DNA from: Amycolatopsis roodepoortensis
GTDB lineage: Bacteria > Actinomycetota > Actinomycetes > Mycobacteriales > Pseudonocardiaceae
Direction of reading: 5' to 3'
DNA: 64,000 nucleotides
NCBI RefSeq assembly: GCF_014873915.1
Contig: NZ_JADBEJ010000008.1
Location: 744,001-808,000 of the forward strand
Shown: piece by piece, positions 38,905 through 47,276 of the stretch
Layout of the letters: each line of letters starts with the position of its first letter
How positions within the stretch are numbered: position 1 is the first letter of the stretch
The notes under the pieces: generated by a model
Database searches by the model: none
What the model saw: the letters and a program-made list of their open reading frames with translations, nothing else
What the model was told of the DNA's origin: nothing
Made by a program: the position numbers and the translations under genes

Positions 38905-40137
38905 GTGACCACGCCTGTTGCACTCGCCCTGGCCGTCGGCGGACTGATCGTCGGTGTGGTTTTCGGCTTCCTGATCGCGAGGGGCCGCACCCGCCGCGAG
39001 GAGCGGCGGCCGACCGGTCCCACCGTGGCCGAACTGCTCGAACGCCTCGTGCGGTCCAGCAACAACGGCGTCGTCGTCCTCAACAAGTTCGGCGACATGG
39101 TCCTGCACAACCCGCGTGCCTACGAACTCGGGCTGGTGAAGGTCAACCAGGCCGATCCGCGGGCCCGCAAGGCCGCCGAGCAGGTGGTCGAGACCGACGA
39201 ACCGATGGAGATCGACCTTTCCCCGCTGGAGGCGAGGGGACGCCAGCCCGAGGCCGTCCTCGGCGAGGTCCGCCCGCTCGGCGACGGGTTCACCGTGGTC
39301 GAGGCCGTCGACCACTCCGAGGCGATCCGGCTCGAAGCCGTCCGGCGGGACTTCGTCGCGAACGTCAGCCACGAACTGAAGACGCCGGTGGGCGCGATCG
39401 CGCTGCTCACCGAGGCCGTCCTCGACGCCGCGGAGGACACCGAGGAGGTCCGCCGCTTCGGCGGCAAGATCCTCCGCGAATCGACGCGGCTCGGCCAGCT
39501 CGTCACCGAACTGATCGCGCTGTCGCGGCTCCAGGGCGCCGAGCGGCTGCCCGACCTGAACGTCGTCGAGGTCGACGCCGTCGTCCGCGAGGCGCTCGGC
39601 AGGACGACGCTTTCGGCGGAATCCGCCGAGATCACCATCACCACCGACGCGGCCAGCGGGCTCCTCATCGAGGGCGACCGGACGCTGATGGTCACCGCGC
39701 TGTCGAACCTGCTGGAGAACGCCGTCGCGTACTCGCAGCCGGGCAGCCCGGTGTCGATCAGCAGGCGGCTGGTCGACGGGAAGGTCGAGATCGCGGTGAC
39801 CGACCGCGGGATCGGTATCGCCGAGGACGAGCAGCAGCGTGTCTTCGAGCGGTTCTACCGCGCGGACAAGGCACGGTCGCGGGCAACCGGCGGTACCGGG
39901 CTGGGGCTGGCGATCGTCAAGCACGTGGCCGCCAACCACGGCGGTTCGGTCGGCCTGTGGAGCCGCCCCGGCACCGGGTCGACCTTCACCCTGCGGATCC
40001 CCGCGCACATCCCCGCCGAACCGGCCGCGCCCGCGAAACAGGCTCCGCCGGCGTCCCGGCCGGAGAAGACCCCCGAGCGGACACCCCGTCTCGTGGCAAC
40101 AGGGCAAGAAAGCCCCGACCATGGAGGAAACCTGTGA
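38905..40137 (+). CDS. senX3: sensor histidine kinase SenX3
   Basis: 410 residues from a GTG. One N-terminal TM helix (about 4-25), a PAS-like region (about 45-145), the H-box NVSHELKTPVGAI with His156, then N, G1, F and G2 boxes (NLLENAVAYS, DRGIGIAEDE, FERFYRADKA, GGTGLGLAIVKHV). A Pro-rich tail of about 45 residues follows. In mycobacteria SenX3 senses phosphate limitation through the Pst/PhoU system. It overlaps regX3 by 4 nt. No phoU lies nearby. Confidence 0.94.
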   Translation: MTTPVALALAVGGLIVGVVFGFLIARGRTRREERRPTGPTVAELLERLVRSSNNGVVVLNKFGDMVLHNPRAYELGLVKVNQADPRARKAAEQVVETDEPMEIDLSPLEARGRQPEAVLGEVRPLGDGFTVVEAVDHSEAIRLEAVRRDFVANVSHELKTPVGAIALLTEAVLDAAEDTEEVRRFGGKILRESTRLGQLVTELIALSRLQGAERLPDLNVVEVDAVVREALGRTTLSAESAEITITTDAASGLLIEGDRTLMVTALSNLLENAVAYSQPGSPVSISRRLVDGKVEIAVTDRGIGIAEDEQQRVFERFYRADKARSRATGGTGLGLAIVKHVAANHGGSVGLWSRPGTGSTFTLRIPAHIPAEPAAPAKQAPPASRPEKTPERTPRLVATGQESPDHGGNL

Positions 40138-40823
40138 CGAGGGTTCTCATCGTCGAGGACGAAGAGTCGTTCGCCGACCCGCTCGCGTTCTTGCTCCGCA
40201 AAGAGGGCTTCACCGCCGCCGTCGCCGTGACGGGGCAGCAGGCACTCGAGGAGTTCGACCGCAACGGCGCCGACATCGTCCTGCTCGATCTCATGCTCCC
40301 CGGGATGAGCGGCACCGACGTCTGCAAGCAGCTCCGGCAGCGTTCCGCGGTACCGGTGATCATGGTGACCGCGCGCGACAGCGAGATCGACAAGGTCGTC
40401 GGCCTGGAACTCGGCGCCGACGACTACGTCACCAAGCCGTACTCGGCCCGCGAGCTCATCGCGCGGGTGCGGGCGGTGCTGCGCCGCGGTGGTGAGCCGG
40501 GCTCCGAAGGCGATCTGGCGCCGCTGGTGCTGGCCGCCGGGCCGGTGCGGATGGACGTCGAGCGGCACGTGGTGACCGTCGACGGCCAGGAGGTCTCCTT
40601 GCCGCTCAAGGAGTTCGACCTGCTCGAGTACCTGCTGCGCAACGTGGGCCGCGTGCTCACCCGCGGGCAGCTGATCGACCGGGTGTGGGGCGCGGACTAC
40701 GTCGGCGACACCAAGACCCTCGACGTCCACGTGAAGCGCCTGCGGTCGAAGATCGAACCGGACCCGGGCTCGCCCCGGCACCTGGTCACGGTGCGTGGCC
40801 TTGGCTACAAGTTCGAGACGTGA
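40134..40823 (+). CDS. regX3: response regulator RegX3
   Basis: 229 residues from a GTG in GTGA. Receiver domain with VEDEES, phosphoacceptor Asp52 in VLLDLMLPG, Thr in VTARD and Lys in TKPYSA. OmpR/PhoB winged helix: SLPLKEFDLLEYLLRNVGRV, LDVHVKRLRSKIEPDPG. It activates phosphate-starvation genes in relatives. A GAAGGCCCCC-family hairpin begins 7 bp after the stop, ending the two-gene operon. Confidence 0.95.
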   Translation: MTRVLIVEDEESFADPLAFLLRKEGFTAAVAVTGQQALEEFDRNGADIVLLDLMLPGMSGTDVCKQLRQRSAVPVIMVTARDSEIDKVVGLELGADDYVTKPYSARELIARVRAVLRRGGEPGSEGDLAPLVLAAGPVRMDVERHVVTVDGQEVSLPLKEFDLLEYLLRNVGRVLTRGQLIDRVWGADYVGDTKTLDVHVKRLRSKIEPDPGSPRHLVTVRGLGYKFET

Positions 40824-40829
40824 GATAGC

Positions 40830-40880
40830 GCGTGAAGGCCCCCTTCCCTCGGCTCAGCCGAGGGAAGGGGGCCTTCACGC
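40830..40880. repeat. GAAGGCCCCC-family hairpin, copy 2
   Basis: 24-nt perfect arms 40830-40853 and 40857-40880, loop TCA. Outer arms are as in the copies at 24108 and 61232; the inner stem CCTCGGC differs but stays paired. Likely terminator of senX3-regX3. Confidence 0.85.
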
Positions 40881-40949
40881 GGAGCCGTGCGATACAGATC
40901 ACGGTTACGGTTTCGTGACCTGACGTGGGGGCGGGTACCGTAGACGCTC

Positions 40950-41939
40950 GTGCGCCTAGGGGTACTCGACGTCGGTTCCAACACCGTCCACCTGCTCGTG
41001 GTCGACGCCCACCGTGGCGCCCACCCGACCCCGATGCATTCCGAAAAGGCCGTCCTCCGCCTCGCCGAGCAGATCACCCGCAACGGCGACCTGAGCCGGG
41101 CGGGCGCGGACAGCCTCGTGCGCGCGGTCGAATCGGCGAAGGCGGCCGCGGCCCGGCTCGGCTGCGAAGAGGTCATGGCGTTCGCCACCTCCGCGGTCCG
41201 CGAAGCCAAGAACGCCCCGAAGGTGCTGGCGAAGGTCCAGGAACAGACCGGCGTCGAGCTCCGGGTGCTTTCCGGGATCGACGAATCCCGGCTCACCTTC
41301 CTCGCCGTCCGCCGCTGGTTCGGCTGGTCGGCCGGGAAACTGCTGGTCCTCGACATCGGCGGCGGCTCCCTGGAGGTCGCGATGGGCCGTGACGAGGAGC
41401 CGGATCTGGCCGAATCGCTGCCCTTGGGCGCCGGCCGGACCACCCGGACGCGGTTCCAGCACGATCCGCCCACCCGGTCGGAGCTGATCGCGACTTCGGC
41501 GTGGCTCGAAGAACAACTCGCCCCGCTCGCGAAGAAGGTCGCCAAATTGGGTGAACCCGATCGTGTCGTGGCGACGTCGAAGACGTTCCGGTCGCTCGCC
41601 CGGCTGACCGGAGCGGCGCCGTCGGCCAGCGGGCCGCATGTGCGCCGTACCCTGACCGACACCGCGTTGCGCCAGCTCATCGCGTTCATCTCCCGGATGA
41701 CCGCCCATGACCTGGCACAACTCGAGGGGGTCAGCGCGAGCAGGGCGCATCAGCTGGTGGCGGGCGCGCTCGTCGCACAAGCCACCATGCGGGCGCTTTC
41801 CCTGGAAGAACTGGAGATCTGTCCGTGGGCGCTGCGAGAAGGTGTCATCCTTCGACGGCTGGACCATTCGAACGGTGCGGACGAGACTGTGGGCGGCAGC
41901 GCCCGACTGGACTTAGTCGACGGAGAACGGGCACGGTGA
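40950..41939 (+). CDS. ppx: exopolyphosphatase/pppGpp phosphohydrolase (Ppx/GppA)
   Basis: 329 residues from a GTG; short form, as in mycobacterial Rv0496. ASKHA-fold motifs: LDVGSNTVHLLVVD (about 6-19), AFATSAVREAKNAP (about 80-93), LVLDIGGGSLEVAMG (about 133-147). It removes terminal phosphate from polyphosphate and/or acts on pppGpp. Next to a phosphate-responsive two-component system, a role in phosphate storage is natural. It is followed by a small open frame and the Pro-rich membrane protein gene. Confidence 0.92.
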   Translation: MRLGVLDVGSNTVHLLVVDAHRGAHPTPMHSEKAVLRLAEQITRNGDLSRAGADSLVRAVESAKAAAARLGCEEVMAFATSAVREAKNAPKVLAKVQEQTGVELRVLSGIDESRLTFLAVRRWFGWSAGKLLVLDIGGGSLEVAMGRDEEPDLAESLPLGAGRTTRTRFQHDPPTRSELIATSAWLEEQLAPLAKKVAKLGEPDRVVATSKTFRSLARLTGAAPSASGPHVRRTLTDTALRQLIAFISRMTAHDLAQLEGVSASRAHQLVAGALVAQATMRALSLEELEICPWALREGVILRRLDHSNGADETVGGSARLDLVDGERAR

Positions 41940-41943
41940 AGAG

Positions 41944-42048
41944 GTGACGGAGATGCGGATGACGGTGGATAGCGCGCGCGACGCCGCCCATGCCCCGTCG
42001 CGTGCCGGTTCGCAACGGCTGGAGCGCGCATTGGACTGCACGGTATGA
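41944..42048 (+). CDS. candidate small ORF between ppx and the Pro-rich membrane protein
   Basis: 34 codons from a GTG 4 bp after the ppx stop (or 31 from the ATG at 41953). It ends in ATGA with the next gene's ATG at 42045. GAAGAG precedes the GTG. Content is polar (SARDAAHAPSRAGSQRLERA). The exact coupling suggests a translated leader that feeds ribosomes into the next gene. No homology recognised. Confidence 0.4.
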   Translation: MTEMRMTVDSARDAAHAPSRAGSQRLERALDCTV

Positions 42049-43622
42049 CGGACGAGACAGAGGGCGGCCAGCCACAGAAGACCGTGGCGGAGCTGCTCGC
42101 GCAGCACGGAGCCCAGCCCGAGGGCGGGCGCCGCAGGCGACGCCGCGCGGCCGACGACGACGAGGCTCCCGAGCCCGCTCGCGGGCGGCGCGCGCCGTCC
42201 CCGAGCGACACGGCGCCGCAGGCGATCATCGACAGGGTGTCCGGCGACACCCCGCCGCCGCTCAACCGTCCGCCGCGCCGCTCGCGCCCGCAGGACTCCG
42301 GAGCGCGTCCGCTTCCGCAGCCGCAGCAGGACTCCGGTCCGCGTCCGCTTCCGCAGCAGGACTCCGCGCCGCTGCCGGTGCCGCCGGACGTCGCGTCCAC
42401 CCCGACCCGGCAGACGCCGCCGGTGCGCCCGCCGCAGGAGCAGAGCGGCTATCAGCAGCGTCCGCCGCAGCCGCCTCAGCAGTCGGGTCAGTTCGCGCGG
42501 CCGACACCGCCGCAGGAGCAGAGCGGTTACCAGCAGCGTCCGCCGCAGCCGCCGCAACAATCCGGCCAGTTCGCGCGGCCGACACCGCCGCAGGAACAGT
42601 CCGGCTATCAGCAGCGTCCGCCGGACTCCGAGGGGCTGCCGCCGCGTGGCCGTCCCCGCCCGGAGGAGACCCGCGGCGCGGTGCCGCCGGTCCGCCGTCG
42701 CCCCGAGCCGCCCGCCGGACCCCCGTCGTCCGGGTTGTCGGCGAGGCTCGACGGTGGTCTCGACACCCCGGCCGAAGACGTGCAGGACCAGCCGGGTCCG
42801 ATGGCCAGCGGCGCGTTCGCGACGCCGCCCGCCCAGCCGGCGCGGCGCCGCCGTCCCGCGGCGCGCCCCCCTCAGCCGAAGGCCGAGCCGAACACCGAAC
42901 AGTTCGCCGCGGTCGGCGACGAGGCGCCGGCCGAACCCGAGGCACCCGCGCCGGTGGAACCGCCGGCACCGCCCGCCGGCCTCGCCGGATGGCGTAAGCG
43001 CAGGCAGAAGGTGCAGTCCGAGGACACCGAGGTCGGCGGGATCCCGCCGGTGCCGCCCCCGGTCGCGCCCGTCGAGCCAGACGCCGATCCCGAGCCGGAC
43101 CCGTTCGACGCGGGCCCCCCGACCATGGGGCATCCCGCGCCGATGCCCTTCGTGCCGCCGCACTCGCTCGACGACCGCGACCGGCAGGACAACCTCGACG
43201 AGTACGAGCGCGAGTTCGCCGACCCGGCGTACCCGGACGGCGGCCCGGACTTCGGCCGCGACGACTACGGCTACCGCGCCGACGACTACGAGGACGACTA
43301 CGACGACAGCGTCGACGATGTCGTCGAGGACGAGCCCGCGGCGCCCGCCGAGAAGGTCTCGCCGGGCAAGCAGTGGCTGGCGCTGGCCGGTCAGCTCGCC
43401 CTCGGCGTCGTCGGCGGCGCCGGGGTCTGGCTGGGCTTCAACTGGCTGTGGGTGAACATCCCCGCCGCCGCGCTGGTCGCCGCGTTGCTGGTGATCGTCG
43501 CGCTGGTGTGGATCGTCCGGAAGATCCGCAAGGCGGAGGATCTCCAGACCCTGGTGCTCGCGGTACTGGTCGGACTGGTGGTGACGGTCTCACCGGCCGC
43601 ACTCCTGCTGGTCGCGCGTTAG
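42045..43622 (+). CDS. Pro/Gln-rich membrane protein (Rv0497-like)
   Basis: 525 residues. The first about 430 residues are disordered: a basic block (GRRRRRRAADDDE), Pro/Gln repeats including a 26-residue tandem unit, then acidic stretches (DDYEDDYDDSVDD). The C-terminus has two to three hydrophobic helices (WLALAGQLALGVVGGAGVWL; IPAAALVAALLVIVALVWIV; LVLAVLVGLVVTVSPAALLL). In mycobacteria the orthologue follows ppx. Function is unknown; a cytoplasmic disordered scaffold anchored in the membrane is inferred. Confidence 0.85.
   Translation: MTDETEGGQPQKTVAELLAQHGAQPEGGRRRRRRAADDDEAPEPARGRRAPSPSDTAPQAIIDRVSGDTPPPLNRPPRRSRPQDSGARPLPQPQQDSGPRPLPQQDSAPLPVPPDVASTPTRQTPPVRPPQEQSGYQQRPPQPPQQSGQFARPTPPQEQSGYQQRPPQPPQQSGQFARPTPPQEQSGYQQRPPDSEGLPPRGRPRPEETRGAVPPVRRRPEPPAGPPSSGLSARLDGGLDTPAEDVQDQPGPMASGAFATPPAQPARRRRPAARPPQPKAEPNTEQFAAVGDEAPAEPEAPAPVEPPAPPAGLAGWRKRRQKVQSEDTEVGGIPPVPPPVAPVEPDADPEPDPFDAGPPTMGHPAPMPFVPPHSLDDRDRQDNLDEYEREFADPAYPDGGPDFGRDDYGYRADDYEDDYDDSVDDVVEDEPAAPAEKVSPGKQWLALAGQLALGVVGGAGVWLGFNWLWVNIPAAALVAALLVIVALVWIVRKIRKAEDLQTLVLAVLVGLVVTVSPAALLLVAR
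42429..42623 (+). repeat. 78-bp in-frame tandem repeat
   Basis: Two full 78-bp units (42429-42506, 42507-42584) and a half unit (to 42623) encode PPQEQSGYQQRPPQPPQQSG followed by QFARPT. Being in frame, the copy number probably varies between strains. An upstream shorter repeat encodes QDSGxRPLPQ. Confidence 0.85.
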
Positions 43623-43644
43623 CGGCCTCGGGAAGGATGCCGGA

Positions 43645-44442
43645 ATGGTTCAGCAGATTCCGGTAGGTCTCTCGACGGCGTCCGTCTGGCCGTTGCGGGC
43701 GGGCGCGGCGTTCGAGCTGGCCGCCGACCTCGGCTACGACGGTGTCGAGGTGATGGTCTGGGCGGACCCGGTCAGCCAGGACATCTCCGCGCTGCGCCGC
43801 TGGTCGCGCCGCACCGGCGTGCCGGTGCTGTCGATCCACTCGCCCTCGCTGCTGATCACCCAGCGCGTGTGGTCGCCGGATCCCGAGGTCCGCCTGCGGA
43901 TGTCCGTGGACGCGGCGCAGGAGCTCGGCGCGCGCACGGTCGTGGTGCATCCGCCGTTCCGGTGGCAGCGCCGCTACGGCGACGCGTTCGGTGACCTCGT
44001 CGACGAGCTCGAAGAGGCGAGCGGGATCGAGATCGCGGTCGAGAACATGTTCAAGGTCCGCCCGCCCGGCGGCTCGCGAACGTCCCGCGTGTCGGCGTTC
44101 CGGCCGTCGATCGACCCTACGGACGTAGGGTTTCGCCACTACACGCTCGACCTGTCCCATACAGCGGCAGCCGGGATGGACGCCCTCGCGCTCGCCGAAC
44201 GGATGGGGTCCGGGCTCGCGCACGTCCATCTGGCGGACGGCACGGGCCTGCCGAAGGACGAGCACCTGGTGCCCGGACGCGGGATCGAACCCTGCGCCGA
44301 ACTGCTCGAAAAGCTCGTGAACAGCGATTTCTCCGGACAGGTCGTGCTGGAGATCAACACCCGGCGCTCGCCGAGCGCGGCGCGGCGGTCGCGGGATCTC
44401 GCGGAGTCACTCCTGTTCGCGAGGCTTCACCTCGGTCAGTGA
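43645..44442 (+). CDS. sugar phosphate isomerase/epimerase family protein (TIM barrel)
   Basis: 265 residues. Xylose-isomerase-like barrel: GAAFELAADLGYDGVEVMVW (about 21-40), VLSIHSPSLLI, TVVVHPPFRWQRRY, IAVENMFKVRP, and the late AHVHLADGTGLPKDEHLVPG with metal-ligand His and Asp/Glu residues. Corresponds to Rv0498. The substrate is unknown. It lies 22 bp after the Pro-rich protein gene and is probably co-transcribed from ppx onward. Confidence 0.87.
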   Translation: MVQQIPVGLSTASVWPLRAGAAFELAADLGYDGVEVMVWADPVSQDISALRRWSRRTGVPVLSIHSPSLLITQRVWSPDPEVRLRMSVDAAQELGARTVVVHPPFRWQRRYGDAFGDLVDELEEASGIEIAVENMFKVRPPGGSRTSRVSAFRPSIDPTDVGFRHYTLDLSHTAAAGMDALALAERMGSGLAHVHLADGTGLPKDEHLVPGRGIEPCAELLEKLVNSDFSGQVVLEINTRRSPSAARRSRDLAESLLFARLHLGQ

Positions 44443-44515
44443 CAAAGATCGTCTCCGGGTGCGGAGATTCATTCCTCACTGCGCCCGAGGCGCTGGTACA
44501 CGTAAAGTTCCGACC

Positions 44516-44587
44516 GTGAACCAGCTGCGCTTGTTGATCTCCCGCACCCCGATGGATCGGCTCGTGGCCTGGGTCAGTGCTCGGTGA
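44516..44587 (+). CDS. candidate 23-residue small ORF before the thioesterase gene
   Basis: GTG at 44516; the product MNQLRLLISRTPMDRLVAWV plus three residues ends in TGA at 44585, overlapping the GTG (44584) of the next gene as GTGA. It could be a coupled leader peptide. There is no clear Shine-Dalgarno sequence. The hydrophobic/basic composition is unlike a random GC-rich frame but is too short to judge. Confidence 0.35.
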   Translation: MNQLRLLISRTPMDRLVAWVSAR

Positions 44588-45414
44588 GCGCGGCCGACGA
44601 CACGAGCACCTCCTTCGACGCGGCGTGCGCGACGAGATCGCTGGGTGACGGCACTTTCACGGCGGTCCTCCGGACCGAATGGTCGATCGGTGGACACCCC
44701 CACGGCGGCTTCCTGATGGCACTGATGGCACGGGCCGCCCTGACCTTCCTCCACGAGCGCGGCGAGCCGCCGTCCGAGCCGCTCGCGATCAGCGCGGAGT
44801 TCCTGCATCCGCCCGCGGTGGGGCCGGTGCTGCTGCGCATGGACGTCCGGAAGGTCGGAAGGCGCGCCTCGGTCGTCGCGGTCACGCTGGAGCAGCGGGG
44901 CCGCAGTTGCGTCGAGGCCAGGGTGACCACCGGGCGGCTGCCGATGCGGCGTCCGGAGTGGACCGACGTCCCCGTCATGCCCGCGGAGCCGCCGCCCGGC
45001 GCGGTACCCATGACCGGCGAGACCTCCGAAGGCCTGTTCAACCTCGCGAAGGGTTGCGAGGTCCGGCTCGATCCCGCGAGCGTCGGCTACCTGCACGGCC
45101 GGATCGGGGACCCGCCGAGGATCCGGCTGTGGGTCCGGCCGAGGCACGGGCTCGCGGATCCGTTCTTCGCCCTGCTCGCGAGCGACGTGAACCCGCCGGT
45201 GGTCTACAACCTCGGGCGGGTCGGCTGGGCGCCGACCGTGCAGCTGACCGCGTTGCTGCGCACTCGCCCGGCGCCGGGCTGGCTGCGGGTGCTGGTCGAG
45301 AGCCGGTCGGTGCACGAGGCCTGGTTCGACTCGGACGCGCTCGTGGTCGACTCGCAGGGCAGGATCGTCTGCCAGGCGCGGCAGCTGGCGCTTGCCCCGG
45401 CGCCTGGAGCCTGA
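44584..45414 (+). CDS. acyl-CoA thioesterase family protein (double hotdog)
   Basis: 276 residues from a GTG. The first hotdog has GGHPHGGFLMALMARAALTFL (split as HPHGGFLMALMARAAL, about 38-53) and ISAEFLHPPAVGPVLLRM; the second has DPFFALLASDVNPPVVYNLG and PGWLRVLVESRSVHEAWFD. Corresponds to Rv0499. TesB-like thioesterases hydrolyse acyl-CoAs; the chain length is unknown. proC follows by 24 bp. Confidence 0.85.
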   Translation: MSAADDTSTSFDAACATRSLGDGTFTAVLRTEWSIGGHPHGGFLMALMARAALTFLHERGEPPSEPLAISAEFLHPPAVGPVLLRMDVRKVGRRASVVAVTLEQRGRSCVEARVTTGRLPMRRPEWTDVPVMPAEPPPGAVPMTGETSEGLFNLAKGCEVRLDPASVGYLHGRIGDPPRIRLWVRPRHGLADPFFALLASDVNPPVVYNLGRVGWAPTVQLTALLRTRPAPGWLRVLVESRSVHEAWFDSDALVVDSQGRIVCQARQLALAPAPGA

Positions 45415-45438
45415 CGGCTGTTTGGCACGCTGAACGGC

Positions 45439-46248
45439 ATGAGTGTGATCGCGGTTCTGGGTGCCGGGAAGATCGGGGAGGCCCTGCTCTCGGGCCTCCT
45501 GCACGGCGGGCACAGCCCCGGCGACCTGCTGTTCACCGAGCGGTACCCGGCGCGCGCGGCCGAGCTGACCGAGCGCTACGGCGTGCACGGGGTCAGCGTC
45601 GCCGACGCCGCCCGCCGGGCCGACGTGCTGGTCGTCGCGGTCAAACCGCAGGACATCGAACCGGTGCTGGACGAGCTCGCGCCGCTGCTCGGCTCGGAGT
45701 CACTGGTGGTCTCGCTGTGCGCGGGCCTGCCGACCGCCCTGTACGAGCGCAGGCTGGCCGACGGCGTCCCGGTGGTGCGGGTCATGCCGAACACCCCGAT
45801 GCTCGTCGGAGAGGCGATGAGCGCGGTCTCCGCGGGGGCGCACGCGACCGCCGAGCACATCGCGGTGGTGAAGGACCTGCTGTCGCACGTCGGGCAGGTC
45901 GTCGAGGTGCCAGAGTCGCAGCAGGACGCCGTCACGGCGCTGTCGGGCTCCGGCCCCGCGTACTTCTTCTACCTGGTCGAGGCCATGATCGACGCCGGCA
46001 TCCTGCTCGGCCTGCCGCGCGCGCTCGCCGGACAGCTGATCATCCAGTCGGCGGTGGGCGCGGCGAAGATGCTCGCCGAGTCCGACGAGCACCCGGTGCT
46101 GCTGCGCGAAGCCGTCACCTCGCCCGCCGGGACGACCATCAACGCCATCCGCGAGCTGGAGAAGCACGGCGTCCGCGCGGCGCTGCTGGCCGCCATCGAG
46201 GCCGCGAAGGACCGCTCGACCGAGCTGGGCGCCGCCCACGAAGGCTGA
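45439..46248 (+). CDS. proC: pyrroline-5-carboxylate reductase
   Basis: 269 residues. Rossmann motif IAVLGAGKIGEALL (about 3-16), VVAVKPQDIEPVL, VRVMPNTPMLVGEAM and the signature ALSGSGPAYFFYLVEAMIDAGILLGLPR (split as ALSGSGPAYFFYLVEAM, about 171-187), with TSPAGTTINAIRELE near the C-terminus. It reduces P5C to proline with NAD(P)H. The order thioesterase-proC-HTH-bS22 matches mycobacteria. Confidence 0.96.
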   Translation: MSVIAVLGAGKIGEALLSGLLHGGHSPGDLLFTERYPARAAELTERYGVHGVSVADAARRADVLVVAVKPQDIEPVLDELAPLLGSESLVVSLCAGLPTALYERRLADGVPVVRVMPNTPMLVGEAMSAVSAGAHATAEHIAVVKDLLSHVGQVVEVPESQQDAVTALSGSGPAYFFYLVEAMIDAGILLGLPRALAGQLIIQSAVGAAKMLAESDEHPVLLREAVTSPAGTTINAIRELEKHGVRAALLAAIEAAKDRSTELGAAHEG

Positions 46249-46431
46249 AGCGACCCGAGCTCAAGGCGACCGAGGTCTTTTGATCTCTTGTAGTCGCGCG
46301 TTTAGGCCGTTAGGCCCCGCGATCGTGATGGCAGGGCGCCGTTCGAGCTAACGCGACTTCGCTGCGTAGCCGCGTCCTGGCAGTGCGGTCGCGGTCGCGC
46401 GATATTTATCCGGTCTCGCGTCGCTTTAGCC

Positions 46432-46510
46432 ACACGTGTCCCGCTACTCTCAGGAGAGCACGTGCGTGTCGATACCACAGGTGGGGAAGCCTCGTGGCGC
46501 GACACGTGTC
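46432..46510. promoter_or_regulatory. promoter region with two ACACGTGT palindromes
   Basis: ACACGTGT at 46432-46439 and GACACGTGTC at 46501-46510, 70 bp apart, flank the stretch before the HTH gene at 46528. The 46249-46527 gap has no gene. Confidence 0.35.
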
Positions 46511-46527
46511 GAAGGACACGGTGAATC

Positions 46528-46743
46528 ATGCCGCCGAACAAGAAGGATGACCTGCCTTCAGTGGGCCAGGTCCAGTTCCTGACGGTCGCCGAGGTGGCCA
46601 CGCTGATGCGGGTCTCCAAGATGACCGTCTACCGCCTCGTTCACTCGGGCGAGTTGCCCGCGGTGCGCGTCGGGAAGTCGTTCAGAGTGCCCGAAAAGGC
46701 CGTTCACGAATATCTGCAGGGCGCGTACTTCGACGTGGGCTGA
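46528..46743 (+). CDS. excisionase-family HTH protein (Rv0500A-like)
   Basis: 71 residues. The single winged HTH of the MerR/excisionase class: FLTVAEVATLMRVSKMTVYR (about 18-37), then LVHSGELPAVRVGKSFRVPE. The family name does not imply a phage: the gene is universally placed between proC and bS22 in actinobacteria. Its targets are not known; two ACACGTGT palindromes upstream could be an autoregulatory site (inference). Confidence 0.9.
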   Translation: MPPNKKDDLPSVGQVQFLTVAEVATLMRVSKMTVYRLVHSGELPAVRVGKSFRVPEKAVHEYLQGAYFDVG

Positions 46744-46888
46744 GGCCCGTTTCGCGGGACAGAACGTGCCCGCCCGAGGGCGTCTTCCGGGGCGCGAGTA
46801 CCCTGGAAGACCGCTCGTGCCTGTGCGCTCCACCCGTTGGACGCTGCGCCGGGCAGCGTGACCGACGACGAAGGAAGGAGCGCTCACG

Positions 46889-46990
46889 ATGGGCTCTGTG
46901 ATCAAGAAGCGCCGTAAGCGCATGTCGAAGAAGAAGCACCGCAAGTTGCTGCGCCGGACGCGCGTTCAGCGTAGGAAGGCCGGCAAGTAA
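46889..46990 (+). CDS. 30S ribosomal protein bS22 (AURKAIP1/COX24 domain)
   Basis: 33 residues, ATG at 46889 with AAGGAAGGAG just upstream. It starts MGSVIKKRRKRMSKKKHRKL and is half Lys/Arg, the invariant actinobacterial AURKAIP1/COX24 peptide (Rv0500B), seen in mycobacterial 30S structures near the decoding centre. Easily missed because of its length. A terminator follows 15 bp after the stop. Confidence 0.95.
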   Translation: MGSVIKKRRKRMSKKKHRKLLRRTRVQRRKAGK

Positions 46991-47005
46991 GACACAGCCG
47001 GTGAG

Positions 47006-47032
47006 TGGCCCGTCCAGTTTCTGGACGGGCCA
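47006..47032 (+). terminator. terminator after bS22
   Basis: Perfect 12-bp arms TGGCCCGTCCAG (47006-47017) and its complement (47021-47032), loop TTT, followed by TTCCCATTTC. Confidence 0.88.
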
Positions 47033-47276
47033 TTCCCATTTCGTGGGCGGTTTCCGCCCATTCGAGTGAGACGTGCATCCCCTCTGCGAGCGGCTGGTTA
47101 ATAGCATGTAAGCGCTGGCTCGACTACCCCTAATGAGCGGTAACATCTCAAGGGCAGCCGCGCGATGCTTCCAATGAGTGCAGGTTCGCGCACACACGGT
47201 CGATGGACCAGCGCTCAAGGTCATCAGGACCCCGTGATCGAAGTCCGAGAACCGCCCGAAAGCCGCAGGGAGTCCT

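Noticed and set aside
42429..42623. CRISPR or mobile repeat
   Set aside because: The 78-bp units are in frame and encode a Pro/Gln-rich protein repeat.
46528..46743. Phage excisionase marking an integrated element
   Set aside because: The HTH gene is a core actinobacterial gene between proC and bS22; no integrase or att repeats are seen.
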